Of a DNA stretch of 64,000 nt, positions 43,897 to 52,459 are shown one piece after another. The stretch's first letter is position 1; the number at the start of each line of letters is the position of its first letter. The DNA comes from Leptolyngbya sp. NIES-3755. Lineage in GTDB: Bacteria; Cyanobacteriota; Cyanobacteriia; Leptolyngbyales; Leptolyngbyaceae. Location of the stretch: contig AP017311.1 in assembly GCA_001548435.1 (NCBI GenBank), positions 1-64,000 on the forward strand. Direction: 5' to 3'. The notes beneath the pieces were generated by a model that worked only from the letters and a program-made list of their open reading frames with translations, made no database searches and was not told the origin of the DNA. The translations under genes were made by a program, and so were the position numbers.

Positions 43897-44541
43897 CTAC
43901 CGCTGAGGATAGACGAACTCAGGCGTGATCGGGCAAATACACAGTAAGGGCACAAGGTAAGCAAGCAAAAGACTCAGTTCATGCTGAACCTGGACTTGCT
44001 GAGTTTCATCTAACCCAAAATCAGCATTCTCAAGCTGTTCAAGCAGATTCAAATGCCAAGTCGGATCAGAGTATCCTTGATTTACAGGAAAATCCATCAT
44101 AAAAATTGCCAATTCTAAATGCTGCTGCCATGCTCCCAGTTTTACCTGCATCCGGCAGATGCGTCGATCGATCGCAATGTGAAAGCGTTTAATTTGTAGT
44201 GGAGTTGCCAAAGCTGAAAGCTGCCATTGTCCCGGTTCGGTTGCGAGTGCTGCGATCGCGGATGGGGCAAAATCACTATGTCTCTCGTCAGCAAGCTGCT
44301 CAAGAAAGGTCTGGAAATCTTTGGTTTCGAGCAAAATGCGAGCGTCTTGGTTAAGGGAAAATTGAAAGGAACCAAGCGTCATACCCTCAATCTTTAGCCA
44401 CTTCCGCTCTTGTTGTGCGATCTCGTCCAAAGTTTGAGTGATAGATTCAGAAAGCTCCTCTAATTGCAGATTAATCAGTACATAGCGCTGCTGCTGAATG
44501 TGTCGATAGAGAGCAAGCATCGTGTTGAGAGAAGTAGTCAC
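43897..44541 (-). CDS. Family A protein, unknown function
   Basis: I prefer the GTG at 44541 (VTTSLNTMLALYRHIQQQRY), which lines up with the starts of the other family members; the ATG at 44520 is possible, and a longer frame reaches 44589. The N-terminal helix is Gln-rich and likely coiled (QLEELSESITQTLDEIAQQE). A middle DARILLETKDFQTFLEQL follows, then beta-like segments (CRMQVKLGAWQQHLELAIFM) and a C-terminal VQHELSLLLAYLVPLLCICP with FVYPQ. The order of these elements is the same in the copies at 36533, 48411, 49939 and 56405. No function can be named. Confidence 0.65.
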   Translation of the reverse strand: MTTSLNTMLALYRHIQQQRYVLINLQLEELSESITQTLDEIAQQERKWLKIEGMTLGSFQFSLNQDARILLETKDFQTFLEQLADERHSDFAPSAIAALATEPGQWQLSALATPLQIKRFHIAIDRRICRMQVKLGAWQQHLELAIFMMDFPVNQGYSDPTWHLNLLEQLENADFGLDETQQVQVQHELSLLLAYLVPLLCICPITPEFVYPQR

Positions 44542-44589
44542 AAGTAAGGTCTCACGGTAGTACCAATCTAGCAAGTGATTGCTAAACAA

Positions 44590-44926
44590 TCTTACATTTG
44601 CATAAATCTACAGCATTAACTGTCTCTCTAAAAATCTCTGTCGTCGCGACAGAGACGGTGAGCCTGCATTTTGCAGGTGTGTTCAAAAGATTAGAGGTTA
44701 CTCAATCTCCGATCGTCGTTCATGATTGTTCTCGACTGGTTCATTTCGCATCGGTGTTCTCAGTTCCGTATGTTTGTGTTACTTTCGGAAAGCGATCAAC
44801 GCGTTGTTTCACCGTCCGGGATTCACCCGCTGGTTCGCTCGGATAGGCGAAATCGTTCAGATGCTATCACTTGAATTCACTTGTTCTGATGCCGCAAGCC
44901 TACGGGCGACCGCTACAACAGACAAT
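44590..44926. other. Intergenic stretch with palindrome and DUF4240 fragment, 337 bp
   Basis: A hairpin (TCTCTGTCG, TCG, CGACAGAGA) lies at 44634-44654. A minus-strand coding fragment at 44741-44863 is listed separately. No other gene is visible. Confidence 0.5.
44741..44863 (-). pseudogene. C-terminal fragment of a DUF4240-type gene
   Basis: The minus-strand frame reads DFAYPSEPAGESRTVKQRVD, RFPKVTQTYGTENTDAK, then a stop. This matches the tail of the DUF4240 protein at 47719 (DLAYPRHPVGESWTEAELVG, then RFPRVARNYGI). A TAG lies just upstream, so only about 40 codons remain of a lost paralogue. Confidence 0.6.
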
Positions 44927-46540
44927 TCATCGCGGTTTAAGCTGCCACAACTCTCCTTGCGAACTCGCTTGTAAGCGCGACGCATCATATTTCCGCCACA
45001 ACGAATCAAGCAAGCACTCAGACGGATTGTACGGAAAATATTGATAGCCCCCAGGCACAATTAGAACTTGTGGCTCGACAACAAGTTGAACCCAGGTCGA
45101 TGGCTCGAGCCGATGCAAGAGTGTAAACAGTACGCCGAGCAACCCATCTGTACCAGGAAGGCGATTTGGAGAGCGATTGATACTCCCGATCAACAGCGGG
45201 TGCGGTGCTGCATTAATGATTTGGGCAATTCGGGAATGCTCTGGTTCCCAGTAGTAATTTAGACCTCCTTTAACTTGTGTGTGAACCGCTCCCGTCACGA
45301 CAGCAGACAAGAGTAAGCCAAAAATCAGACCGCGCCACAAGTGAGATCGTCGGTTTGTTGCCCTGAGCTTAATCGCCATCAAGTAGGCAATGGCAAGATG
45401 TAGCCCCAAATAACAGGGCATCAGATAGCGATAAGCAGTCGATCGACGTGAACCGGTCAAAACATCGGGCAGAAAGAGGGCGACAAACGTGACTCCCATC
45501 AGAGAGAGGAGAAACCAGCGGGCAGCAGGTGGTGCTTTGATCATCAGGAAATACAAGACATAAGCACTGATCCAAATCGTGGCGAGTACGACGACTGGAA
45601 TGGTGAGCCATAGCCTGATCTCAATTTCAGCTTGAGGCAGCTTAGAAAAAGCATGAGGAATTGCCACAAATGAAAGTCCCAGATTGAACCCATAGTTGCC
45701 CCATCGCTCAATTAGTGTCATCGGATAGCTCGACCAGAGATTTGTGGCAATAATCTGCTGTCGCGACTGCCAGATCACGATTGCCCTGGGCAAAAACGCG
45801 ATCGCAGCGCAACTGATTGCGAGCAGAAACGCTTTAACAGTTTTGCTCAGCCGGAAAGCTTCCATTTTCCCCAGATACAGAGCATGGCTAACCAGGACGA
45901 AAACGGTCATTGGGAAGGTGTACAGCCCAATTGTGCAACTGAGACCATAAGCGATCCAAGTTTGTCGCTGCGGACGACGCATCGCTCGCAGCAAGAGCAG
46001 CGACGAAAGTAAAATTGTCGCCGTCCAGAGTCTATATTCTCGAACTTCTTGAGCATTGAGAACATGAAGCGGAGAAACACAAACCAGTACTACTGCCAAC
46101 CAGGCAGCCAGTGGTAGCGCGAAGAGTTCAAGGCTCAACCAGTAAACGGCAGGCAATGCCAAGAGGCTCACAAGACTGGAGAAACTCCGAATTGCGGCGA
46201 TGGAGTCTCCGAAGCGTTCGCTCCATAAGCGCAGCAGAACATAATATAGCGGGGGATGCTGAGCATCCTTGATCGCTAAACTTTGCAGGGTATCGAGCAA
46301 CGTTTTATCATTGTGAGTGCTTTGATAAACGTTCAGATCTGAAATCTGCATCAGAGACCCAGTAAACACGTTGTCAATCAGTTCGCGTTGGGTGTAGCCG
46401 GAAAGTCGCAGCAACGAGAAGAATTCGTCGCCCCAGTAGGGATAATGATCGAGGTTGAAAAAGCGGAAAAAGATGCCTAGTATGATCAGCATCGCAAAGC
46501 CAGTGCGCCTATAAATTGGAAACTTCCAAAGCTGTCGCAT
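44927..46540 (-). CDS. Glycosyltransferase family 39-like membrane protein
   Basis: A 537-residue polytopic membrane protein with about ten transmembrane helices. The first extracytoplasmic loop carries YPYWGDEFFSLLRLSGYT, the conserved DE-containing motif of GT39/ArnT-like enzymes, and a later loop has DAQHPPLYYVLLRLWSERFG, also typical. These enzymes use polyprenyl-phosphate sugars to decorate lipids or proteins on the outer face of the membrane. The C-terminal part is soluble (SINRSPNRLPGTDGLLGVL). There is no linked sugar-biosynthesis gene; it stands alone in the accessory island. Confidence 0.8.
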   Translation of the reverse strand: MRQLWKFPIYRRTGFAMLIILGIFFRFFNLDHYPYWGDEFFSLLRLSGYTQRELIDNVFTGSLMQISDLNVYQSTHNDKTLLDTLQSLAIKDAQHPPLYYVLLRLWSERFGDSIAAIRSFSSLVSLLALPAVYWLSLELFALPLAAWLAVVLVCVSPLHVLNAQEVREYRLWTATILLSSLLLLRAMRRPQRQTWIAYGLSCTIGLYTFPMTVFVLVSHALYLGKMEAFRLSKTVKAFLLAISCAAIAFLPRAIVIWQSRQQIIATNLWSSYPMTLIERWGNYGFNLGLSFVAIPHAFSKLPQAEIEIRLWLTIPVVVLATIWISAYVLYFLMIKAPPAARWFLLSLMGVTFVALFLPDVLTGSRRSTAYRYLMPCYLGLHLAIAYLMAIKLRATNRRSHLWRGLIFGLLLSAVVTGAVHTQVKGGLNYYWEPEHSRIAQIINAAPHPLLIGSINRSPNRLPGTDGLLGVLFTLLHRLEPSTWVQLVVEPQVLIVPGGYQYFPYNPSECLLDSLWRKYDASRLQASSQGELWQLKPR

Positions 46541-46782
46541 CGTTGAAAGCGTCTATGATGTGAACCCAAAAGTAGCTGCACCACCCGAACGACTGCGATC
46601 TATTAACTCGCGCAAGGGTTCAAGATCTGATAACTGAGCAACGCTGACCGGGATTAGACAAGTTGAAGGATCAAATCAGCCCGACTGATTTAAGCCAAAC
46701 GCGACTGATCGATTGAGAATGCAGCCGGTCACTCCAATTTAAGATTTCTGGGTAGTGAAATCAGTAGAACCGCCTTCCTAAA

Positions 46783-46801
46783 ATATCCGATTTTGGGATA
46801 T
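46783..46801. promoter_or_regulatory. Palindromic operator upstream of the XRE gene
   Basis: ATATCC, 7 bases, GGATAT, 28 bases before the start; the same spacing and distance as for the interrupted paralogue at 40048. Autoregulation is inferred. Confidence 0.6.
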
Positions 46802-46828
46802 GCTGCTAGACCCTGTAGCTTGCTCGTC

Positions 46829-47083
46829 ATGAGCGGCTCTGTGTATTCCGACCAGTATCAAGCCTTTTTACAACGACTGAAAGCAGCACGTCGGACTGCT
46901 GGGCTAACGCAGCAAGAAGTCGCCACCTGTCTGAATGTCCCACAATCTTACGTCTCGAAATGCGAATCGGGAGAACGGCGGATCGATGTGATTGAGTTGA
47001 CGAAGTTTGCCGCGCTTTACCAGCAGTCTTTAGATTATTTTGCGTATGGGCACAACGATGCGACTGACTCACCAAAAGAGTGA
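46829..47083 (+). CDS. XRE-family helix-turn-helix regulator
   Basis: I set the start at 46829 (MSGSVYSDQYQAFLQRLKAA). The 84-residue protein is nearly a bare HTH_3 domain: LTQQEVATCLNVPQSYVSKC, ESGERRIDVIELTKFAALYQ. A short acidic tail ends the protein. It binds DNA as a dimer and probably acts on the palindrome upstream of its own start. Upstream codons (MGYAARPCSLLV) match the operator-leader region of the interrupted copy and are non-coding. It faces the hypothetical gene ending at 47188, convergent across about 100 bases. Confidence 0.85.
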   Translation: MSGSVYSDQYQAFLQRLKAARRTAGLTQQEVATCLNVPQSYVSKCESGERRIDVIELTKFAALYQQSLDYFAYGHNDATDSPKE

Positions 47084-47187
47084 TTGAACTATTGTTTGTT
47101 CCCACATTCTCATTCACTGTCAAGATAAACGGAGTTATGCTTTGATCTGAGTTTGTAGAGTGAGTCGTGCAGTCACGATCGCACAAC

Positions 47188-47673
47188 TCACAGATCGATA
47201 ACATCAAACAACTCAGGATGTTCATCGGCATACACTACTTTTCCAGGGACTGCTCGGTGCTGTCCGTTGACAAAGACGTGTCGCCAATGCTCGTGGTTCT
47301 CTTGATAGGCATCGATTCTGGCACGACACTCCGGGTCTACAAACGGCGAGATCGCCTCAAACAGCACACGCTCATCTCCAACTTTGTCTGCGCGGTACTC
47401 GACCATCTCCACACTGCCATCCGCTTGCTCGACTGCTCCGATTGCCCAACTTGCCAAGGCATCAATCAGGGTCGCAAAGCCACCAGCAGACGGAAGATCA
47501 CCGCCTCGGTAGCATTTTTTCGTTATGCCAGTGGTGCGATCGTAGATCAGTCCTGTACCCCATTGCTCAATCTGGTGCGGCTCGTAAAGTGCGTGAATCG
47601 CTGCCAATGCTGCGGTCACTTGAGATGCAGGAATGCGAACGTGATGAAAAGAATACTGCACTAAATATCCCAT
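47188..47673 (-). CDS. Hypothetical protein, immunity-like YRGG/GGF family
   Basis: A 161-residue soluble protein with the pattern TGITKKCYRGGDLPSAGGF, TLIDALASWAIGAVE, DKVGDERVLFEAISPFV, and HWRHVFVNGQHRAVPGKVVY. I recall this pattern (YRGGxLPxGGGFxTLxDAL) from a widespread family of small proteins that often sit near toxin or immunity genes; no function is established. A GGAG ribosome site lies upstream of the ATG. It is last in a row of minus-strand genes. Confidence 0.6.
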   Translation of the reverse strand: MGYLVQYSFHHVRIPASQVTAALAAIHALYEPHQIEQWGTGLIYDRTTGITKKCYRGGDLPSAGGFATLIDALASWAIGAVEQADGSVEMVEYRADKVGDERVLFEAISPFVDPECRARIDAYQENHEHWRHVFVNGQHRAVPGKVVYADEHPELFDVIDL

Positions 47674-47718
47674 TGCGGTTTCTCCGGTTTGAGGGTTGAC
47701 TCAGGTTTCACCAGCAAC

Positions 47719-48270
47719 TTATTCGAGAGTTGGAATACTTTCCGGGTTGACCTCGTTTTGAGTGTTGAGTTCTCCAATTCCATAGTTTCGTGCGACTCTG
47801 GGAAAGCGACCTACCAGTTCTGCCTCAGTCCAGGATTCGCCAACCGGGTGTCTCGGATAAGCAAGATCGACCATCGGCATCATTTCCCCAGTCAGCGCTT
47901 CATACGCCGCACCACTGGCATAAAACAATTCCTCGCATTCCAGGTCGCGTTCGTGTTCGCTCAACTCATCGATCACGCTCTCCGGATCAACCAGTGCCTG
48001 TTCGTATCGGGCTTTACCCTGCCCGACCAGCCAGCGACAGAAGTATTCAAAACTGTCATCAGAACAGCCACCGCCGATCAAGTAGGCAACGCCCCATAAG
48101 TCCCAGCGGTACGCTAGAGCAAGTTTATCAGCAAAAATCTGCTGAAATTCAACAATCTCCGTTGCGGGTAATGCTGTGAGGACCTGTTGTAATTGTTGTG
48201 CCTGTCGCTCACACGCTGAATCGTTTTGTCGGCTCTGTCCGATCCACTGCCAAAATTGCGCTTCTATCAT
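47719..48270 (-). CDS. DUF4240 domain-containing protein
   Basis: I set the start at 48270 (MIEAQFWQWIGQSRQ), which has a GGAG site before it; a longer frame from 48312 adds 14 residues. The 183-residue protein matches DUF4240: LTALPATEIVEFQQIFADKL, AYRWDLWGVAYLIGGGCSDD, FEYFCRWLVGQGKARYEQAL, and EELFYASGAAYEALTG. DUF4240 proteins are found as immunity-like proteins in toxin loci and as stand-alone proteins. A fragment of a second copy lies at 44741. Confidence 0.8.
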   Translation of the reverse strand: MIEAQFWQWIGQSRQNDSACERQAQQLQQVLTALPATEIVEFQQIFADKLALAYRWDLWGVAYLIGGGCSDDSFEYFCRWLVGQGKARYEQALVDPESVIDELSEHERDLECEELFYASGAAYEALTGEMMPMVDLAYPRHPVGESWTEAELVGRFPRVARNYGIGELNTQNEVNPESIPTLE

Positions 48271-48410
48271 GATTCTCCGTATCTTACTGTTGGTATTGCT
48301 CGGACAGTGCAACCCTGATCGAGAGCATATCGATTGCTGTGAGGACAGACCCTTGTGCCAAAGTTATCCCTAGTGCTATTCATTTGTACCATCCGACTTG
48401 CACAGCTCGA

Positions 48411-49136
48411 TCAGTTTCGCATCTGCGGATAGCAGAACGATTCGATCGGGGACTGGAGGTGGAACAAATCCCCCACAAATGCCAGCAGGTAGCTCATTTC
48501 TTCTTTCAGTTGTCTGACTTGTTCGGCATCAAGTTGTAATTCGGTAAATTCAGATTCAGTGGGAACTACGGCACGATAGCGATCGATATCAATCAGGCGA
48601 TAAGCGACATCATAATACTGGGCATCGATATCGTCGCGCTGATACCGCATGGGATGACCTGGAGACAGACTGGCGGTGTCAACGTCAATCGTTTTGCGCC
48701 AACTGCCCAACTGCACGGTCATCTCATAGCTGTACTGGGTGTAGTGATTCTCATCGTTATAGGCATGGTCATCGCGTTGCTGTTCGTAGCCGACAATCTG
48801 AAGCGGCAGCGGTTGCATTGCTAACTGCCACTGCTGGGGGTCTGGGTCTACAGGCAGTCGCTCTCCGAGTCGGTACTGCGATCTCTGAGTCGTGCGCTCT
48901 AAGACAAAGGCGATAAATGGCTGCGTCGATAGCAGACAACGAGCATCTGCTTCGATTTGGGGACGCAATGAAGACAGTGCTGCGTTCTGAGCGTCGAGGT
49001 AGCCTTGTTCTTCAGCTTGTAGTTCAGAAATCTGTTGCTCGATCTGAGTGTGGAGTGCTTGGAGGGCGGGGTCAATCTGCTGTGAGTGTTGTTGGCGCAA
49101 TCGATCGTATGCAATCAGTGCATCGGTTAAGGTCAT
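48411..49136 (-). CDS. Family A protein, unknown function
   Basis: A 241-residue protein and the longest family A member. The N-terminal helical part (LTDALIAYDRLRQQHSQQID, then IEQQISELQAEEQGYLDA) is probably coiled-coil. The ADARCLLSTQPFIAFVLE element and a beta-rich centre (YSYEMTVQLGSWRKTIDVDT) follow, then a C-terminal EEMSYLLAFVGDLFHLQSPI. The Tyr/Asp-rich insert (QQRDDHAYNDENHYTQY) is also present in the interrupted copy at 49939 (NHDDYDDERTHTSHRY). The ATG overlaps the stop of the TIM-barrel gene (ATGA), so the two are translationally coupled. Confidence 0.65.
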   Translation of the reverse strand: MTLTDALIAYDRLRQQHSQQIDPALQALHTQIEQQISELQAEEQGYLDAQNAALSSLRPQIEADARCLLSTQPFIAFVLERTTQRSQYRLGERLPVDPDPQQWQLAMQPLPLQIVGYEQQRDDHAYNDENHYTQYSYEMTVQLGSWRKTIDVDTASLSPGHPMRYQRDDIDAQYYDVAYRLIDIDRYRAVVPTESEFTELQLDAEQVRQLKEEMSYLLAFVGDLFHLQSPIESFCYPQMRN

Positions 49137-49942
49137 GGTTGTTCTATTCCCGTGTGAAACAAGGTTGAAACTGTGTCAAGTTGGTGCTGGATTTGAACGG
49201 CTGTCTGATGGTTCATGCGGCTTTCCAGGACGATCGGAACCTCAGCGGGAAATTGAGCAATGTAAGGTATCCACCAGGTTGCCTCAGTAATCGAGGTATG
49301 CAAGTCGCGCAGTCCATCATTGTCAGAAACGTGGATTTCGAGCAGGCGATCGGCAGCGAGTTCAAAAAGCTGCAATTTTTGCGCGATCGTCTCTGTCTGC
49401 CACAGGTGCAAATGCGCCAGATCAATCACAAGATCGATCATCGGCAAATCCTGCAACAGTTGCTTTACTTCGATTGAGTTTTGCAGAAAATACTGCTGAG
49501 TCGGATTAAGCCGATCCGGGTACATCGTCTCAACTGCTAGGCGAATCCCACGCTGAGAACACAACCGATTCAGATCGGAGAGATGCTGCAAGAAGCGATC
49601 GTACACAGCACTCCGATGCTGATCGATTGCAGCGCGACCCGCATGAACCGAATAAGCCGTAATCCGCATCTCGGACATCCAATCGATCAAACGTTCGAAG
49701 TAATCAACATCAAAATTGTGAGCTAAGTTGAACGGTCGATGTTCCGCCCAGACGATCGTGTGATGAGCGCGATACTGCATTCCTTCTGATTGATAATGCT
49801 GCAAGACTGCAACGGTATCTGCACTGGGTTTCACACCAATCGCAAGTTCAACAGAACGCACCCCAGCTTCCCATAATCGTTCCAAAGCTTCTTGGGTCGT
49901 GATACCCCCAACCGTCGATAGGCTCGTCCAAATTGTTGTCAT
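49133..49942 (-). CDS. Sugar phosphate isomerase/epimerase-like TIM-barrel protein
   Basis: A 269-residue protein of the AP-endonuclease-2/xylose-isomerase-like TIM-barrel superfamily. Candidate metal ligands lie at strand ends: His in ITAYSVHAGR, Glu in IRLAVETMYPDRL, Asp/His in LVIDLAHLHLW, His/Asp in LLEIHVSDNDGLRDLH, and Glu in IVLESRMNH. The substrate cannot be predicted. The gene is framed by two family A genes with ATGA overlaps at both ends (49939-49942 and 49133-49136) and has a GGAGG ribosome site. That placement points to a shared task with family A. Confidence 0.8.
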   Translation of the reverse strand: MTTIWTSLSTVGGITTQEALERLWEAGVRSVELAIGVKPSADTVAVLQHYQSEGMQYRAHHTIVWAEHRPFNLAHNFDVDYFERLIDWMSEMRITAYSVHAGRAAIDQHRSAVYDRFLQHLSDLNRLCSQRGIRLAVETMYPDRLNPTQQYFLQNSIEVKQLLQDLPMIDLVIDLAHLHLWQTETIAQKLQLFELAADRLLEIHVSDNDGLRDLHTSITEATWWIPYIAQFPAEVPIVLESRMNHQTAVQIQHQLDTVSTLFHTGIEQP

Positions 49943-50402
49943 ACTCCTGCCTCCTGGATCGGATAGTGAAACTGCACTGACTGCGGCACGAGCGATAACA
50001 GTCGGGCAGCACAGCCGACGAGATAGCTCAATTCGGCAATGAGTTGCGGTTTGATTGCCTCCTCGATCGTCAGAGGTTGCACCAAATCTGTCACCCCACT
50101 TTCCACTTCATACGCCAGTTGACTCCGCACATCGTACACGCGCTGCTCGATCGGGGAATAGACGCGCTGGGTCAAAACCTGAATCGGGCGGGACTGTCCT
50201 TGTAGATGAAAGATCAAAGTGTAGCGATGACTGGTATGCGTCCGTTCGTCGTCATAGTCATCGTGATTGACGCTGCTGGTGTAGTCAGAGACGGCAACCG
50301 CAAGCTGAGTTTGCGCGAGTTGCCACTCCGCAGAACGTGGGTTTATTTGTGGCACTGGTGCAGTTTGATTCCAGCGCTGAGGCACCGGAAAGAGGGAGCG
50401 TG

Positions 50403-51296
50403 TCACCTTCTTGAGAGAATAGATGTCGTGGGATTCAGTTGCTCATTGAGATAAGCACAGCGTTGTGCCAGCACTTTCGGAATATGCTCCGCTTTCCACC
50501 GACCTCCAACAATCTGCAACCGTTGATCAATTTGTTTGACCAACGATTCCACGGCTCCTGACCCAATCGAACATAGCTCCTCAGCCGCGTAGTAGTCGTA
50601 GTTCACAATCCGATGTTGATGCTTCAGCAGATAGTTGCAAAACCGCTCTGCCTCATCGGAGGGACACGCCGCTAATTGGGCTAGAGCAGCGCTCACATCT
50701 CCTTTCCATAACTGAGCTTCTATCTGTTCTCGGTCGATTTCGTCGCTCGATAACTTGAACAAGTTCTCCTTGAGATGATACCAATCGAGAATCTCAATCC
50801 GTTGCTCGCTCAACGCGACGATCTGCTGATGCAAGTTCCAGATGCCGTCGTGTCCATCGCCCAGACAGACAACGACCTCTGCCATCGGACGCGCGCTCAC
50901 TGTTGCGACCAATGCCTCATTGTCCTGAAACCAAGCTCGACTTTCTCCCTTGCCATTGATGCGAACGGCTTTGTACTGTCGCCAGTCCGGTTCGTCTTGA
51001 GTGCCACTGGTTAACTTCACATTGCCGCCATCAATACTGATTTCCAGAATCGGCTCTGGCGCTTCGGGTTCAAGTTCTTCCCACGGTTGTCGCTGGACTA
51101 ATCGTTGTTGCGTTTTGGCGCTGACGCGCATTCCTGTATACACCGCGATGTCTCGTTCTGCGCGGGCATAGGAAACCGTTGCACTCGCTCTCAAACAGCA
51201 CGCTTCCAAGTAAGGACTCATTTGGCTTCTCGCAGATACCCCTAATCGTGTCGCTTGTTCACTCGTCAATTGCAGTTCTCCTAAGATACTTTTCAA
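50403..51296 (-). CDS. ISKra4-like transposase, catalytic part (copy 2)
   Basis: Its predicted protein is the same as that of copy 1 (start TTG, motifs EISIDGGNVKL and SIGSGAVESLVK). It is an intact reading frame. Confidence 0.8.
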   Translation of the reverse strand: MKSILGELQLTSEQATRLGVSARSQMSPYLEACCLRASATVSYARAERDIAVYTGMRVSAKTQQRLVQRQPWEELEPEAPEPILEISIDGGNVKLTSGTQDEPDWRQYKAVRINGKGESRAWFQDNEALVATVSARPMAEVVVCLGDGHDGIWNLHQQIVALSEQRIEILDWYHLKENLFKLSSDEIDREQIEAQLWKGDVSAALAQLAACPSDEAERFCNYLLKHQHRIVNYDYYAAEELCSIGSGAVESLVKQIDQRLQIVGGRWKAEHIPKVLAQRCAYLNEQLNPTTSILSRR

Positions 51297-51502
51297 CCGT
51301 CGCGGGTAGCCTTCAGTTGTGGCGGTAACTGCTGTGATAAAAAACTCCCTAATCCTGGTGTGACGTGCTGTTGCACTTGAGTTCGCACCATCGCTTCGAT
51401 TTCTGCCAAATTCGTTATCTGGCTTTTGTCAGCATCGTTGTACAAGATTTTTGCAATCGCTTGAACATGGGCATTCAGCGCTTGTTGGTCTTCAGGAGTC
51501 AT
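51293..51502 (-). CDS. ISKra4-like transposase, N-terminal frame (copy 2)
   Basis: Same 69-residue frame as in copy 1, overlapping the catalytic frame by four bases. Confidence 0.65.
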   Translation of the reverse strand: MTPEDQQALNAHVQAIAKILYNDADKSQITNLAEIEAMVRTQVQQHVTPGLGSFLSQQLPPQLKATRDG

Positions 51503-51957
51503 CGCGGGAACCTCTTCAGGAATCGGTTTCCTTTATTCTCATTTTTCTCCTCAGAAGGTGACACGCTCCCCCGGAAAGAGTTGCACTTCGGCAATAAATT
51601 GATCCAGTTCGACCGAACCCATCAGCACACGAGCATCGGTTGCAAGTTGCGATGCCTCTGGCACAGGCTTGCCTGCTTGCACATCAGACAAAGCTTGAAT
51701 TTGAGCTGCCACTGAGGATTGTTCTTGTGCTTGCAGTTGCTGTAAAGTGGCTCCGATCGTTGTGCGAAGTTGTTCAAGCGGAGGAGCGAACTGTTCTTGA
51801 TGTTGCAGAACGAGCGCATCAAAGGGAGCTAGCAGCGAATGAACAGTCATCAGAATCGACCTCGTGTAATTTAGTTCAATAGTACTATAAAGAAATCACT
51901 CAAGTTGTTCAAGTCAGAAATGTTCTATCCCGATATCAGGTGCATCTCCAGTTCTGC

Positions 51958-52452
51958 TTACCAGCCTGCATAATCCGTGAGGTCGAGTTGCACTCCGGTG
52001 CTGAGATCTCGAACTTTGATAATGCGACCGAGCGTGTTGTTGCAGAGCTGATATTCCAATTGGGTCTGTACCCAACGCTCGAATGAATCCCCTTCGGATT
52101 GAGCAAACCACTGCGACAGCAAGCCGTACTCCTGCTCGTGCAGCACGGCAAAAATCATCAAGTCTGCACAGTCGCTCGATGCGTTCCAGTCTCGTTCAGC
52201 CTCAGAAATAGCATCTTTCACGCTCAGGTGATACCCGTCAACCTGGGGACGAATCGTGTAGGTGAACGCACCCCCAATGGCTCCGCCTCGCTGTGGCATC
52301 AATCGTTGTTGCGGGTCAGAAGCGTGAGCAGATTGTCGCTGTGCTTGAGCTTGCCGCCACTGGTCTTCAATCTGTTGTTGCCACTGGTAACACTCATCGA
52401 GGTGAGCGGCACTGAGATGAACGAGAATTTGGTTCGGTCTGAGTTCGATCAT
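51958..52452 (-). CDS. Hypothetical protein, 164 aa
   Basis: I set the start at 52452 (MIELRPNQILVHLSAAHLDE), preceded by GAGGGG; a longer frame to 52554 would overlap the upstream gene. A Gln/Arg-rich helix (about 20-45, YQWQQQIEDQWRQAQAQRQS) is followed by a Gly-rich turn, beta strands (AFTYTIRPQVDGYHLSVKDA) and a second half with ERWVQTQLEYQLCNNTLGRI. The product is soluble. No family is recognised. It sits 7 bases after the CGDGW-family gene and is probably in its transcript. Confidence 0.55.
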   Translation of the reverse strand: MIELRPNQILVHLSAAHLDECYQWQQQIEDQWRQAQAQRQSAHASDPQQRLMPQRGGAIGGAFTYTIRPQVDGYHLSVKDAISEAERDWNASSDCADLMIFAVLHEQEYGLLSQWFAQSEGDSFERWVQTQLEYQLCNNTLGRIIKVRDLSTGVQLDLTDYAGW

Positions 52453-52459
52453 GATCCCC

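Larger units (their letters stand above)
50394..51570 (-). mobile_element. ISKra4-like insertion sequence, copy 2 (1177 bp)
   Basis: Same length, same 18-base terminal repeats and apparently the same sequence as copy 1 at 38773-39949. The flanking CCGGAAAGA duplication is perfect. Confidence 0.9.
49939..51850 (-). pseudogene. Family A gene interrupted by an insertion sequence
   Basis: The two ends fit together: 51850 to 51571 (MTVHSLLAPFDALVLQHQEQ, ATDARVLMGSVELDQFIAEV, then QLFP), and from 50393 down to 49939 (VPQRWNQTAPVPQINPRSAE, then AELSYLVGCAARLLSLVPQS). The 9-base duplication CCGGAAAGA flanks the insertion (50385-50393 and 51571-51579). Removing the IS and one copy of the duplication restores one frame of about 240 codons. 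The stop overlaps the start of the TIM-barrel gene, so the insertion may also cut expression of the genes after it. Confidence 0.8.

Noticed and set aside
47167-48179. Several plus-strand frames opposite the YRGG and DUF4240 genes
   Set aside because: They overlap well-supported minus-strand genes and show no family pattern.
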